Source: Achromobacter pestifer
GTDB lineage: Bacteria; Pseudomonadota; Gammaproteobacteria; Burkholderiales; Burkholderiaceae_B
Assembly: GCF_902859625.1 (NCBI RefSeq)
Contig: NZ_CADIJX010000015.1
Location: 1-64,000, forward strand
Direction: 5' to 3'
Length of the DNA: 64,000 nucleotides
Below, one piece after another: positions 43,818 to 52,857 of the stretch (position 1 is the first letter of the stretch; each line of letters opens with the position of its first letter). The notes under the pieces were generated by a model, which was not told where the DNA came from, did not search any database, and was given only the letters and a program-made list of their open reading frames with translations. The position numbers and the translations under genes were made by a program.

Positions 43818-46313
43818 TCAGACCTTGACGATCTTGACCGCGCACTTCTTGAAGTCGGTCTGGAACGAGATCGGGTCAGTGGCGTCCAGCGTGACCTTGT
43901 TGATCAACTGGCCGGCGTCGAACCACGGCACGAAGACCAGGCCGCGCGGGGGCTTGTCGCGTCCCCGGGTTTCCAGCCGGGTGCGCATCTTGCCGCGCCG
44001 CGACACGATTTCCACCTCCACGCCGCGTCGCAGGCCCATGGCCTGCGCGTCATCGGGATGCATGAAACAGACCGCATTGGGAAACGCCCGGTATAGCTCG
44101 GGCACCCGCCGCGTCATGGACCCGGAATGCCAATGCTCAAGCACCCGGCCGGTGGACAGCCAGAAGGGGTATTCCTTGTCGGGTGATTCGGGTGGCGGTT
44201 CGTACGGCAGGGCGTAGATGACGGCGCGGCCGTCCGGATTGCCATAGAACTCAAAGCCCGCGCCCGCCTTCACGTAGGGATCGCTGCCTTCGCGATAGCG
44301 CCACAGCGTCTCCTTGCCATTGACGACCGGCCAGCGCAGGCCGCGTGCCTCGTGGTAGGTGTCAAAAGGCGCCAGGTCGTGGCCATGGCCACGGCCGAAC
44401 TCGGCGTATTCCTCGAACAGTCCCTTTTGCGCATAGAACCCAAAGGCACGGGCTTCCTGATTTTCGTATTCCGGGTTCAGTTCGCTATTGGGGAATTTGT
44501 TGACGCGGCCGTTGGCGTACAGCACGTCGAACAGGGTCTTGCCCCGGTACTCGGGCTTCTTGGCCAGCAAGTCGGCGGGCCAGACTTCCTCTACCTTGAA
44601 GCGCTTGGAGAACTCCATCAGCTGCCACAGGTCCGACCGCGCATCGCCCGGCGCATTCACCAACTGGTGCCAGAACTGCGTGCGCCGTTCGGCGTTGCCA
44701 TAGGCGCCTTCCTTTTCCACCCACATGGCGGCGGGCAGGATCAAATCGGCGGAAATGGTGGTGACGGTGGGGTAGGCGTCCGACACCACGATGAAGTTGT
44801 CGGGGTTGCGGTACCCCGGCAGCCCTTCGTTCATCAGATTGGCCGCCGCCTGCATATTGTTGTTGACCATCACCCAGTAGGCGTTGATCTGGCCGTCCTT
44901 CAGCATGCGGTTCTGCAACACCGCATGGGCGCCCACTTTGTCGGGAATGGTGCCATCGGGCAGTTGCCAGATCTCTTCCGCGTGTGCGCGGTGCTTGGGG
45001 TTGGTCACCACCAGATCGGCCGGCAGCCGATGCGAAAACGTGCCCACTTCGCGCGCCGTGCCACAGGCCGAAGGCTGGCCCGTCAACGAGAACGGGCTGT
45101 TGCCCGGGGTGGATATCTTGCCGGTCAGCAGGTGGATGTTGTAGACCATGTTGTTGGCCCACACGCCGCGCGTATGCTGGTTGAAGCCCATGGTCCAGAA
45201 GGACGTCACGCGCACTTTCGGGTCGGCGTAAAGCTCCGCCAGGTCCCGCAACTGCTTCTGCGGCACGCCGGTCAGCTTGGACGTGTATTCCAGGTCGTAC
45301 TTCGAGACGAACTTGGCAAACTCGTCGTAGGTGATGGGCTTGGAGCCGCCTGCCTTGTCGGCGTTCTTGGCGGCCTTTTGCAAGGGGTGATCGGGCCGCA
45401 GGCCGTAGCCGATATCGGTGTTGCCTTCGTGGAACACGGTGTGCTTGTCCACGAAGTCGCGGTTCACGCGCTTGGTCTCGATGATGTAATTGGCGATGTA
45501 GTTCAGGATCGCCAGATCGGTCTGGGGCGTGAAGGTCAGCGTCAGGTCGGCCAGCTCATACGAGCGATGCTCGAACGTGGACAGCACCGCCACCTTGGTC
45601 TTGGGCGCGGACAAGCGCCGATCGGTCACGCGCGTCCACAGGATGGGGTGCATCTCGGCCATGTTCGACCCCCACAGCACGAAGGCATCGGCGTTCTCGA
45701 TGTCGTCGTAGCAGCCCATCGGTTCGTCGGCGCCGAAGGTCCGCATGAAGCCCACGGCCGCCGAGGCCATGCAGTGCCGCGCGTTCGGGTCCAGGTTGTT
45801 GGACCGGAAGCCGGCCTTCATCAGTTTCAGCGCGGCGTAGCCCTCCCAGACCGTCCATTGGCCCGAGCCGAACATGCCTACCGCCGTCGGCCCCTTGTCT
45901 TTCAGCACCCGCTTGAATTGTTCGGCCATCACGTCGAAGGCCTGGTCCCAGGAGACCGGTGCGAATTCGCCGTCCTTGGCGTACTTGCCGTCTTTCATGC
46001 GCAAGAGCGGCGTGGTCAGCCGGTCATTGCCATACATGATTTTCGACAGGAAATAGCCCTTCACGCAGTTCAGGCCCTTGTTGACCTCGGCGTTGAAATC
46101 GCCGTGCGTGGCCACGACCTGGTTGTCCTTCACCGCGACGTTCACGCCGCAGCCGGTCCCACAGAACCTACAGGGTGCCTTCGACCATTTCAGCTTGGCC
46201 GCCTCGGATTCGGTCACGATGTTCTGCGTGTAGCCGACGATGGGAATGCCGGCCACCGTGGCGGCGGCAGCAGCCGCGGATTGTTTGATGAAGTCTCTAC
46301 GAGCCATGGGCAT
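43818..46313 (-). CDS. napA: Periplasmic nitrate reductase catalytic subunit NapA
   Basis: 831 residues (E. coli NapA has 828). Tat signal [19 protein letters not shown], [4Fe-4S] cysteines C48, C51, C55 (CRFCGTGC) and C83 (LNCVKG), and the molybdenum ligand C181 in [13 protein letters not shown], the Cys that marks Nap-type nitrate reductases. Start ATG at 46313 has GAGGAG 7 bp upstream and overlaps napD by 17 bp. Reduces nitrate to nitrite in the periplasm. Confidence 0.98.
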   Translation of the reverse strand: MPMARRDFIKQSAAAAAATVAGIPIVGYTQNIVTESEAAKLKWSKAPCRFCGTGCGVNVAVKDNQVVATHGDFNAEVNKGLNCVKGYFLSKIMYGNDRLTTPLLRMKDGKYAKDGEFAPVSWDQAFDVMAEQFKRVLKDKGPTAVGMFGSGQWTVWEGYAALKLMKAGFRSNNLDPNARHCMASAAVGFMRTFGADEPMGCYDDIENADAFVLWGSNMAEMHPILWTRVTDRRLSAPKTKVAVLSTFEHRSYELADLTLTFTPQTDLAILNYIANYIIETKRVNRDFVDKHTVFHEGNTDIGYGLRPDHPLQKAAKNADKAGGSKPITYDEFAKFVSKYDLEYTSKLTGVPQKQLRDLAELYADPKVRVTSFWTMGFNQHTRGVWANNMVYNIHLLTGKISTPGNSPFSLTGQPSACGTAREVGTFSHRLPADLVVTNPKHRAHAEEIWQLPDGTIPDKVGAHAVLQNRMLKDGQINAYWVMVNNNMQAAANLMNEGLPGYRNPDNFIVVSDAYPTVTTISADLILPAAMWVEKEGAYGNAERRTQFWHQLVNAPGDARSDLWQLMEFSKRFKVEEVWPADLLAKKPEYRGKTLFDVLYANGRVNKFPNSELNPEYENQEARAFGFYAQKGLFEEYAEFGRGHGHDLAPFDTYHEARGLRWPVVNGKETLWRYREGSDPYVKAGAGFEFYGNPDGRAVIYALPYEPPPESPDKEYPFWLSTGRVLEHWHSGSMTRRVPELYRAFPNAVCFMHPDDAQAMGLRRGVEVEIVSRRGKMRTRLETRGRDKPPRGLVFVPWFDAGQLINKVTLDATDPISFQTDFKKCAVKIVKV

Positions 46314-46638
46314 CGCCAATCTCCTCATTCATCGCGGCCAGCGTATCGGCATGCTGATACACCAGCGCCGAAGCCAGTACGCCATCCAGGCGCTGGATCT
46401 CGGAGATCCGCGCCATCATGTCGTCGGTGGAGGGCGCTTCCAGCGTGACCACCAGCTTGCCGGTGTCGGACGCGCCATGGATTTCCGAACCCGCGATCGC
46501 CAGAATGGCGTCGCGGACGTCGGGAAGGCGTTGAGGCAGGGCATGCACCACCATGCTGGTGATGTGCAGCTCTGGAGGCGCCACGGTCGGCGCGAGGGGG
46601 GAAAGCGTGGGCATGGAGGCGGCTCCGTCGGGTGTCAT
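46297..46638 (-). CDS. napD: NapA signal-peptide chaperone NapD
   Basis: 113 residues. The core (about 35-100) reads [20 protein letters not shown] and [14 protein letters not shown], then [13 protein letters not shown], the ferredoxin-like NapD fold that binds the Tat signal of NapA. The N-terminus has a 25-residue Pro-rich extension. The ATG overlaps the napE stop by one base (TGATG). Confidence 0.93.
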   Translation of the reverse strand: MTPDGAASMPTLSPLAPTVAPPELHITSMVVHALPQRLPDVRDAILAIAGSEIHGASDTGKLVVTLEAPSTDDMMARISEIQRLDGVLASALVYQHADTLAAMNEEIGDAHGS

Positions 46639-46796
46639 CAGCTGCCCGGAGGGCCGGCGATCAACTGATAGAACCAAACGATGAAGCCGTAGCCCGCCAC
46701 GATGATGACCGTAAGAACGGGGGCCATGACAGCCGTCAGAAACAGGAAACTTCTTAGTTCCTGAGGCTTGGTGTAGCCATCAGACTCGTTTTGCAC
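46638..46796 (-). CDS. napE: Small membrane protein NapE
   Basis: 52 residues from a GTG start with GAGG 6 bp upstream; too short for automatic ORF lists. It has a polar N-terminus (MQNESDGYTKPQELRSFL), one hydrophobic helix (about 18-44) and a short tail, like NapE proteins, whose role is unknown. It opens the nap-ccm operon: the stop is fused with the napD start. Confidence 0.88.
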   Translation of the reverse strand: MQNESDGYTKPQELRSFLFLTAVMAPVLTVIIVAGYGFIVWFYQLIAGPPGS

Positions 46797-46850
46797 ACAC
46801 CACCTCACTGCGAAAGTTGGGGCATTGCGTTTAACGTGCGGATGTCGAAC

Positions 46851-46879
46851 TTTTTAGCAGTGGTTTTACATCGCGTCAA
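46851..46879 (-). promoter_or_regulatory. Candidate sigma-70 promoter for nap-ccm
   Basis: On the minus strand TTGACG (46879-46874), 17 bp, TAAAAA (46856-46851). Transcription would begin about 48 bp before napE. I see no exact FNR box next to it. Confidence 0.45.
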
Positions 46880-46924
46880 TGTTGCATCACGGCGAAACAA
46901 TCCTGCCTTGGCGCTATATACAAA

Positions 46925-46970
46925 GGTGCCTGACGCTTTCCGGATGGCAATCCGGTAGGCGTCAGGCACC
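46925..46970 (-). terminator. Compound hairpin after the BKACE gene
   Basis: Outer perfect 12-bp stem GGTGCCTGACGC / GCGTCAGGCACC encloses an inner 6-bp stem CCGGAT-GGCA-ATCCGG. Reading leftward it follows the BKACE stop by about 22 bp and ends in TTTGT, so a terminator is plausible; the outer arms look like a dispersed intergenic element. Confidence 0.55.
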
Positions 46971-46992
46971 TGGTGTTGAGTCGCGTTGCGAT

Positions 46993-47847
46993 TTAGCCGA
47001 TGGCGCCGTAGATGCGCCGCGCGTCGGCCGCCGTCGCTTGCGGCCGGCCCAGCGCCCGCGCGCCCTCGGCGGCCTGGCGAACCAGAGCCGCGTTGTTCGG
47101 CGCCGTGCCGCCGTCGCGCAGTTTCAAGTTGTTCTCGAAACCCACGCGCATGTGACCGCCAAAGGCGGCCGCCGTCGTGACGCAGGCGTTTTCCTCGGGG
47201 CCGAACGCGCACACCGCCCAAGGCAGTGAGTGGTCGTAGGCGGACAGAAAGGGCAGCAGGTCATAGGCTGACGAGGTTTGGCCCGCGCTGTAGCGGCCCA
47301 GCACGAACAGCACCGACCACGCACCCGGCGGCACCAGGCCGCGCGCGCACAAGGACAGCCAGCGCCGGACATCGCCTTCGTCGTAAAGAATGATCTGCGT
47401 CATGATGCGGCGCTCGGCAAGCCAGGCCAGGAACGCCGCCAGTTCCGTTTCGGGAATGTCCGGCACGGCGATCTCGCGCAGGCCGATGGACACGGCTTCG
47501 GGTTGCAGTTCGCGCACCAGCGCGATCTGTTCCGCCGCCTGGTACACGCCAGCGGCTTCGCTGGTGACCTGCACCAGCAGTTCGCGGCCCACGGCGCGGT
47601 CCACGGCGGCCAGCGCTTCGCGGTAGGCGTGCGCGTCCAGCAAATGACTGCCGTCGGGCTTGCGCACATGCATGTGCATCATGCCGGCGCCCGCGTCCAG
47701 GCAGGCGCGGGCTTCCCGCGCCAAGTCAGCGGGGGTGAGCGGCACGGCCGGGTGGTCGGCGGCCTTCTTGTAGGCGCCGTTGGGCGCCACGGTGATGATG
47801 ACCGGGGAATCGGCCAGGGCCGCGCGCGGCAGGGCGGAAGCGTTCAC
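46993..47847 (-). CDS. Beta-keto acid cleavage enzyme (BKACE family)
   Basis: 284 residues of the DUF849/BKACE fold. Zn ligands appear in MMHMHVRKPDGSH (about 56-68) and in GGHMRVGFENN (Glu-His region, about 230-240). These enzymes condense a beta-keto acid with acetyl-CoA and split it, for example dehydrocarnitine to a betainyl-CoA. It overlaps the 3-hydroxyacyl-CoA dehydrogenase stop by 4 bp; that pairing is the one seen in carnitine catabolism. The substrate residue set cannot be judged by eye, so carnitine is a hypothesis. Confidence 0.85.
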   Translation of the reverse strand: MNASALPRAALADSPVIITVAPNGAYKKAADHPAVPLTPADLAREARACLDAGAGMMHMHVRKPDGSHLLDAHAYREALAAVDRAVGRELLVQVTSEAAGVYQAAEQIALVRELQPEAVSIGLREIAVPDIPETELAAFLAWLAERRIMTQIILYDEGDVRRWLSLCARGLVPPGAWSVLFVLGRYSAGQTSSAYDLLPFLSAYDHSLPWAVCAFGPEENACVTTAAAFGGHMRVGFENNLKLRDGGTAPNNAALVRQAAEGARALGRPQATAADARRIYGAIG

Positions 47848-48806
47848 GGTTGAATCTCCGGCAGTTCGGGGCTGATCAAGTCCAGGCCGGCGCGCAGCAA
47901 GCGGTCATAGCGGGCGCGTTCGGCGGCGATGGTCTCGGGCGTCCAGGCATAGAAGCCTTCGCCCGCTTTCATGCCATGGCGGCCGTCGGCGGCGCGTTCG
48001 GTCAGGCAGCGCGCGGGATGGTCCGCGTTGCAGAACGTGGGGTACATCGTGGCGCCCGCGGCGGCGTGTACGTCGATGCCCGCATGGTCGCGCTGCATGA
48101 CCGGGCCGGCTGCCAGAAAGCGGAAACCGAAGCCGAAGCGCACGGCCGCGTCCACGTCTTCTGGCGAGGCGATGCCGCGATCGATCAGATCGAAGGCCTC
48201 GCGCGACAGCGCGTGCTGCAAGCGGTTGGCCAGGAAGCCTGGCAGGTCCTGCTTGACCTTGACTGGCACGCTGCCGCAGCGGCGCATGAAGGCGATCAAC
48301 GATTCCGCGCAGGCGTTGTCGCTGGCTTCGCCCAGCACCACTTCCACCAGCGGCACCAGATGCGCGGGCATGAAGAAGTGCAGGCCGAGCATGCGGCCGC
48401 GTGTATCCAGGCCTTGGCTGATGGCGCTGATCGGGAAGCTGGAGCTATTGCTGGCCAGGATGGCGTCCGGGCGGGCACGCCGCGCCAGGTCGGCGAACAG
48501 CGCTTGCTTGATGTCCAGGCGTTCGGGGATGCACTCGATCACCAGGTCCACGGTGGACCAGTCCACGGCGTCCAGGCTGGGCGCGGTGGCCAGCAGCGAG
48601 GCATGGGCTTCACGGCCAATGGTCTTCAGGTTTTCTGCGACGCGGGCGGGCAGGCCGGCCGCGCGTTCCGCGTTGGATTCGATCACGGTCGTGCGGCAGG
48701 CCGCGCGGGTCAACACCACCGCCACGTCGGCGCCCATCGTGCCGCCGCCCACCACCACTGCATGCGCCGCGCCCGGGTTGGGCAGGGCTGTTGCGTCTGT
48801 CTGCAT
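47844..48806 (-). CDS. 3-hydroxyacyl-CoA dehydrogenase-family enzyme (carnitine-dehydrogenase-like)
   Basis: 320 residues. N-terminal NAD-binding motif VVVGGGTMGADVAVVL (about 17-32), then VIECIPERLDIKQALF and ASNSSSFPIS, and the C-terminal 3HCDH domain (GFLANRLQHALSREAFDLID, about 185-204) with HFFMPAHLVPLVEVV giving the catalytic His. This group oxidises 3-hydroxy acids or their CoA esters, L-carnitine among them. The ATG at 48806 has AAAGGAG upstream. It is divergent from a LysR gene and coupled to the BKACE gene. Confidence 0.85.
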   Translation of the reverse strand: MQTDATALPNPGAAHAVVVGGGTMGADVAVVLTRAACRTTVIESNAERAAGLPARVAENLKTIGREAHASLLATAPSLDAVDWSTVDLVIECIPERLDIKQALFADLARRARPDAILASNSSSFPISAISQGLDTRGRMLGLHFFMPAHLVPLVEVVLGEASDNACAESLIAFMRRCGSVPVKVKQDLPGFLANRLQHALSREAFDLIDRGIASPEDVDAAVRFGFGFRFLAAGPVMQRDHAGIDVHAAAGATMYPTFCNADHPARCLTERAADGRHGMKAGEGFYAWTPETIAAERARYDRLLRAGLDLISPELPEIQP

Positions 48807-48859
48807 GGTTTGCTCCTTTCTCTGCATCGTCGTTGGGGGCGAGTGTAGAGAAGCCGCTT

Positions 48860-48908
48860 TGATTGATGAATCAGATTTTTTGGATAGAATGATCGATAAA
48901 ACAGATCA
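48860..48908. promoter_or_regulatory. Two inverted repeats between the LysR gene and the dehydrogenase
   Basis: TGATT-GATG-AATCA (48860-48873) and TGATC-N9-GATCA (48890-48908) lie in the 122-bp divergent region. Two sites in phase are typical of LysR regulation; the second lies 20 bp before the LysR start. Confidence 0.45.
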
Positions 48909-48928
48909 ATAAGCTCGGGCAGGATGAC

Positions 48929-49837
48929 ATGCAGATCAATCTTTCGATGCGCGATATCGATACCACGTTGGTGTTGGGCCGCACGCTCAACTTCCGTCAG
49001 GCCGCGGCGCAGCTACACCTGTCGCAATCGGCGTTGTCCACGCAGATCCAACGCATCGAAGAGGCTTTGGGCGTCAGGCTGTTCGACCGCACGACGCGCA
49101 CCGTGCGCCTGACGGCTGCGGGCGAGGTCTTCATGCAGCAGGCGGCCACCTTGCAGGTCGCGTTTCGTGACGCGATCGCGGCGGTCAGCGGCGTCACCAG
49201 CGCGGAGCAGGGCCAAGTGTCGGTTGCCGCGCTGCCTTCATTGGCGGCTCGCTTGCTGCCGCGCGTGCTGATGGCCTACCGCCAGGCACATCCACAAGTG
49301 GCGCTGAAGGTACGCGACACCTTGTCGGGGCCTGCTTTCGACCTGGTGCGCGCGGGCGAGGTGGATTTCGCGCTGACCGCAGCCGACCCTCAACACGCCG
49401 ACTTGCACTACGTGCCGCTGATGTCCGACAGCTTCCTGTTGCTGATCCCTGAGTCGCACCCGCTGGCCAAGACGCGCGGCCCGTTGCGTTGGGCCGACAC
49501 CGCCACGGCGGCGCATGTGTCGATGGTGCAACCCAGCAGCGTGCGCCAATACACCGAATGGGCCTTTCTGCAGAATCGCATCCGTTTCGCGCCCGCGTTT
49601 GAAGCCGAGCACCTGACGACGATCGTGGCGATGGTCGAGTGCGGTTTCGGCGTGGCCGCCTTGCCGGAAATCGCGGCGGGAGCGGTCGCGCAGACCGCCA
49701 TCGTCCAGCGTCCGCTCATCGGGCCGGTGGCCGAGCGGTCAATCGGCTTGGTCACCTCGCGCAACCGCAGCCTGTCGCCGGCTGCGGCGGCGTTGGTGCA
49801 GACCTTGAAAGCGTCCCTGGCGGCCCATCCGCGCTAA
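48929..49837 (+). CDS. LysR-family regulator
   Basis: 302 residues: helix-turn-helix NFRQAAAQLHLSQSALSTQI (about 21-40) and RIEEALGVRLFDRTTRTV, then a LysR substrate domain (QVSVAALPSLAARLLPRVLM, about 92-111). Divergent from the dehydrogenase/BKACE operon and its probable regulator. Confidence 0.92.
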   Translation: MQINLSMRDIDTTLVLGRTLNFRQAAAQLHLSQSALSTQIQRIEEALGVRLFDRTTRTVRLTAAGEVFMQQAATLQVAFRDAIAAVSGVTSAEQGQVSVAALPSLAARLLPRVLMAYRQAHPQVALKVRDTLSGPAFDLVRAGEVDFALTAADPQHADLHYVPLMSDSFLLLIPESHPLAKTRGPLRWADTATAAHVSMVQPSSVRQYTEWAFLQNRIRFAPAFEAEHLTTIVAMVECGFGVAALPEIAAGAVAQTAIVQRPLIGPVAERSIGLVTSRNRSLSPAAAALVQTLKASLAAHPR

Positions 49838-49925
49838 GGCGCCGAGGCTTGTTGCATTGCAGCTTTGATTTCTCTCAAGCGCCCACGCCAAGCCGCTCGA
49901 CACGGCGAGGCCGATGGTATTATCC

Positions 49926-49937
49926 TCAGTGCACTAA
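49926..49937. promoter_or_regulatory. PicR operator at the picR promoter
   Basis: TCAGTGCACTAA, a member of the TCAG-N4-CT family found nine times in this locus. It lies between a -10-like TATTAT (49918-49923) and the picR GTG start, fitting autorepression. Confidence 0.7.
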
Positions 49938-49957
49938 CTAATTGGAGCTGCCTCAAC

Positions 49958-50491
49958 GTGCCGGATGTACAGAAAAAGACGACGTCCCAGAAGCGCGTCG
50001 CAACGCAGAAGCCAGAGAGTCACATTTTCGATCCGGCCAAGCAGGTGCTGTGGTCGCGCCCCGGCTATCTGGTGCGGCGCTTGAACCAGATCCACTACGC
50101 CATGTTCTACGAAGAGTGCAAGACGCAGAACGTGACGCCCGTGCAGTATGGCGTCCTGACGGCGTTGTCACTCAGCCCTTGGCTGGACCAGACCGCCATC
50201 GGCATGGAACTGGGGCTGGACCGCACCACCACCGCCGACGTCGTCAAGCGCTTGCAAGAGCGCGGCTTGGTCGAGCGCCGGGTCAATCCCACCGATAAGC
50301 GTTCGCGCCAGGCGGTGATCACTCAGGAAGGCTTGCGCATCATGGGGCTGTTGCAGGAAGGCATGGCCCGCGCGCAACAGCGCTTGCTGGAACCCTTGTC
50401 CGTGCGCAACCAGGAAATCTTCATGAAGCTGCTTTCCACGTTGGTGGAAGCCAATAACCAGTACAGCCGTACGACCCTGAAGCCGATGTAA
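49958..50491 (+). CDS. picR: MarR-family regulator of picolinate degradation
   Basis: 177 residues. An N-terminal basic tail precedes the MarR fold: VTPVQYGVLTALSLSPWLDQ, the recognition region LGLDRTTTADVVKRLQERGL (about 88-107) and the wing with VERRVNPTDKRSRQAVIT. A GTG at 49958 is taken as start, with GGAGCT about 9 bp upstream, since no ATG lies near. An operator copy sits in its own promoter, and the same palindrome precedes every pic transcription unit, which identifies it as the pathway regulator. Known PicR is a repressor relieved by a pathway intermediate; that detail is from the family, not seen here. Confidence 0.85.
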   Translation: MPDVQKKTTSQKRVATQKPESHIFDPAKQVLWSRPGYLVRRLNQIHYAMFYEECKTQNVTPVQYGVLTALSLSPWLDQTAIGMELGLDRTTTADVVKRLQERGLVERRVNPTDKRSRQAVITQEGLRIMGLLQEGMARAQQRLLEPLSVRNQEIFMKLLSTLVEANNQYSRTTLKPM

Positions 50492-50536
50492 GGCGGAAAG
50501 GCGGCGGCGCGCAGCGCCAACGGCCGCCTTTCGCTT

Positions 50537-51526
50537 TCAGTCCTTCAGTGCATTCATCTGGGGCACGCTGCGAGAAGCTTGCCCGTCTCCCAGCGTATTG
50601 CGCACCCAGATCAATTCGGCGGCAATCGCCACGGCGATCTCGGCCGGCGTCTTGCTGGCGATGCGCAAACCCACCGGGCCGTGCAGCCTGTCTATCTGGC
50701 TGTCATCCAAGTCAAACAGCCGCAGCCGTTCGCGCCTTTTCTCCTGGTTGGCGCGCGAGCCCAGCGCGCCCACGTAGAAGGCACGGGACTTCAATGCTTC
50801 CAACAGCGCCATGTCGTCCAGCTTGGGATCATGCGTGACGGCGACGATGGCGGTGCGTTCATCGGTGCCGATTTCCAGCACGGCGTCGTCGGGCATGCTG
50901 GTCAGCAACGTGGCTTGGGAAGCGTCCCAATCGCCGAAGAACTCTTCGCGCGGATCGCACACCGTGACGTGGAATTCCAAGGTCGCGGCAATGTTCGCCA
51001 ACACGCGCGCGGTCTGGTTCGCGCCAATGATCAGCAGCCGCCAGCGCGGGCCATAGACGCTGCGGAAGATCCGGCCGTCGAAATCAGGGCCGTCCGCAGG
51101 ACCGGCGGCGGAAATGGAAGTGTGGCCATCCAGCAGGTCCACCGTGCGTTGGATCAGGCGATGGTCGCGGATTGACGCCAGCACCCGGTCCAGCCACACC
51201 GTGTCGTGCAACCGTTCGCTGATCAGGCGTAGCGTGCCGCCGCAAGGCAGGCCAAAGCGCGCAGCCTCGTCCCGCGTGACGCCGTAGGTCAGGCGGGCAG
51301 GGGAGTCCTCAAGCGCGCTGGCGCGGGCGCGCGCAATCAAATCGTCCTCGATGCAGCCCCCGGACACTGAACCCACCACCCGGCCGTCGTCGCGCACGGC
51401 CAGCATGGCACCCGCTTGCCGGGGCGCCGAGCCCCAGGTTTGCACCACGGTCACCAGGTGCACGCGGCTGCCTGCGGCAACCCAGTCGCGGGCAAGTTGC
51501 AGTACGTCCAGATCCAAAGGGTTCAT
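50537..51526 (-). CDS. XdhC/CoxI-family molybdenum-cofactor insertion protein
   Basis: 329 residues. The N-terminal XdhC_CoxI domain has GSAPRQAGAMLAV and GSVSGGCIEDDLIA (about 32-65), including the conserved Cys of SGGCIE; the C-terminal Rossmann part has LLIIGANQTARVLANIAATL and YVGALGSRANQEKRRERL. Such proteins sulfurate and insert molybdopterin cytosine dinucleotide into xanthine-dehydrogenase-type enzymes. It is divergent from picC and its promoter contains a PicR-like operator, so it probably matures the Mo-dehydrogenase at 61311. Confidence 0.88.
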   Translation of the reverse strand: MNPLDLDVLQLARDWVAAGSRVHLVTVVQTWGSAPRQAGAMLAVRDDGRVVGSVSGGCIEDDLIARARASALEDSPARLTYGVTRDEAARFGLPCGGTLRLISERLHDTVWLDRVLASIRDHRLIQRTVDLLDGHTSISAAGPADGPDFDGRIFRSVYGPRWRLLIIGANQTARVLANIAATLEFHVTVCDPREEFFGDWDASQATLLTSMPDDAVLEIGTDERTAIVAVTHDPKLDDMALLEALKSRAFYVGALGSRANQEKRRERLRLFDLDDSQIDRLHGPVGLRIASKTPAEIAVAIAAELIWVRNTLGDGQASRSVPQMNALKD

Positions 51527-51582
51527 CGGCTTCTCACAGAGGAAAGGTCGTGGTGGCTAGTGGGCGTCAGCACGACTTATGC

Positions 51583-51594
51583 TCACTGTACTGA
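51583..51594. promoter_or_regulatory. PicR-like operator near xdhC
   Basis: TCACTGTACTGA, one mismatch to TCAGTGTACTGA (on the opposite strand it reads TCAGTACAGTGA), 57 bp before the xdhC start. Confidence 0.6.
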
Positions 51595-51686
51595 TGATTA
51601 TGGTGAGTGTCTCTAGTGTCTATCCCTACCTTGGCCGCCTGAGTTTCAGGTGGACTTTGCTTGAGCCCCGGGGTTTCCCTAATTGG

Positions 51687-51718
51687 TCAGTACGCTGATT
51701 ATAAAGTCAGTATACTGA
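51687..51718. promoter_or_regulatory. Tandem PicR operators, picC promoter
   Basis: TCAGTACGCTGA (51687-51698) and the perfectly symmetric TCAGTATACTGA (51707-51718), with start points 20 bp apart, about two helical turns. Confidence 0.72.
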
Positions 51719-51798
51719 CGTAAATTTGGAAGCCGCGACGGCCCCGCCTCCCATGGGAGAGGTTGCCGTCAGGAGTTCCGGTCGTTCCGATCTAATAG

Positions 51799-51810
51799 TC
51801 AGTGTACTGA
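51799..51810. promoter_or_regulatory. PicR operator close to picC
   Basis: TCAGTGTACTGA, 62 bp before the picC start and overlapping a possible -10 element GATAAT. Confidence 0.72.
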
Positions 51811-51871
51811 TAATAGAGGCTGACATGCCGTGGCGAGGCTGGCGTCGCGCCATCAAACTGGGAGTAGGGGA

Positions 51872-52834
51872 ATGAGCAAAGTGCGCAAGATCGCGTTTGA
51901 GGAGCACTACACCGCGGTCGGATTCAAGGATTATTCAAAAAGTTTCGCGCAGCATATCGATCCTGTCGTGCTGGCCGACCTGGCTGCGCGCCTGGTGGAT
52001 TTCGATGAGGTCCGGCTGGGTGAAATGGACCGTGCCGGCATCGACTACGTCATCCTGTCGCAGACCGGTCCCGGCGTGCAGGCGGAAACCGATGCGGCGG
52101 TGGCGCTTGGCCGTGCCAAGGAGAACAATGATTTCCTGGTCAGCCAGGTCGCCAGGCATCCGACGCGATACGGCGGGTTTGCCACGTTGCCGATGCACGA
52201 CCCGAAGGTCGCCGCGGCGGAATTGGAACGCTGCGTCAAGCAGCTGGGTTTCAAGGGCGCCCTGATCAATGGCCACACCAACGGCGTCTACTACGATGAC
52301 CGTGCCTATGACCCGTTCTGGGAACGGGTTCAGGAACTGGATGTGCCCATCTATCTGCACCCCTCGGATCCCTATGTGATTCCGCAGGCCTATTCAGGCC
52401 ACCCCGAACTGGTGGGCGCGTCCTGGGGCTGGGGCGTCGAGACCGCCACGCATGCACTGCGTTTGTTGTTTGGCGGCGTGTTCGACCGTTATCCAGGCGT
52501 CAAACTGATTCTGGGTCACATGGGCGAGGGCCTGCCGTTCCAGCGCTGGCGTTTCGACAGCCGCTTCGCGGTTTACTCGCATGGCATCAAGCTGTTGCGC
52601 GCGCCTTCGGAATATCTGGGCAGCAACATCGTGATCACCACATCCGGGGTCTGTTCCCCTCCCACGCTGACGGCCGCCATTGCGGAAATGGGCCGCGAGG
52701 CGGTGATGTTCTCGGTGGACTATCCCTACGAATCGACCGCGCTGGCGGCCGAATTCATCGAGCAGACACCGATGGACGACGCGACCCGCGCGCTGATCTG
52801 CCACGGCAATGCGCAGCGTCTGTTCAAACTCTGA
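51872..52834 (+). CDS. picC: 3,6-dihydroxypicolinate decarboxylase (amidohydrolase-2 family)
   Basis: 320 residues of the ACMSD/gamma-resorcylate decarboxylase family of non-oxidative decarboxylases. Metal-site segments are visible: IAFEEHYT (Glu-x-His, residues 10-12), YLHPSDP (His about 170) and FSVDYPYES (Asp about 293). Start ATG at 51872 with GGGAGTAGGGGA upstream. First gene of a five-gene run with picG, picE, picD and picF. In the pic pathway this enzyme turns 3,6-dihydroxypicolinate into 2,5-dihydroxypyridine; the assignment comes from family plus context. Confidence 0.85.
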   Translation: MSKVRKIAFEEHYTAVGFKDYSKSFAQHIDPVVLADLAARLVDFDEVRLGEMDRAGIDYVILSQTGPGVQAETDAAVALGRAKENNDFLVSQVARHPTRYGGFATLPMHDPKVAAAELERCVKQLGFKGALINGHTNGVYYDDRAYDPFWERVQELDVPIYLHPSDPYVIPQAYSGHPELVGASWGWGVETATHALRLLFGGVFDRYPGVKLILGHMGEGLPFQRWRFDSRFAVYSHGIKLLRAPSEYLGSNIVITTSGVCSPPTLTAAIAEMGREAVMFSVDYPYESTALAAEFIEQTPMDDATRALICHGNAQRLFKL

Positions 52835-52857
52835 ATCCCTGGGAAAAAGGAGCAATC

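Larger units (their letters stand above)
51527..51871. promoter_or_regulatory. 345-bp divergent xdhC/picC control region
   Basis: No gene seen. It holds four operator copies (51583, 51687, 51707 and 51799). A -10-like GATAAT (51809-51814) overlaps the site nearest picC. The remaining sequence shows nothing else recognisable. Confidence 0.7.

Noticed and set aside
44352-46448. 698-codon plus-strand frame opposite napA
   Set aside because: Antisense shadow of napA, with no recognisable domain.
46866-46879. FNR-like half site TTGACGCGATGTAA upstream of nap
   Set aside because: Only the left half resembles the consensus; the right half matches two of five bases, and the sequence coincides with the -35 element.
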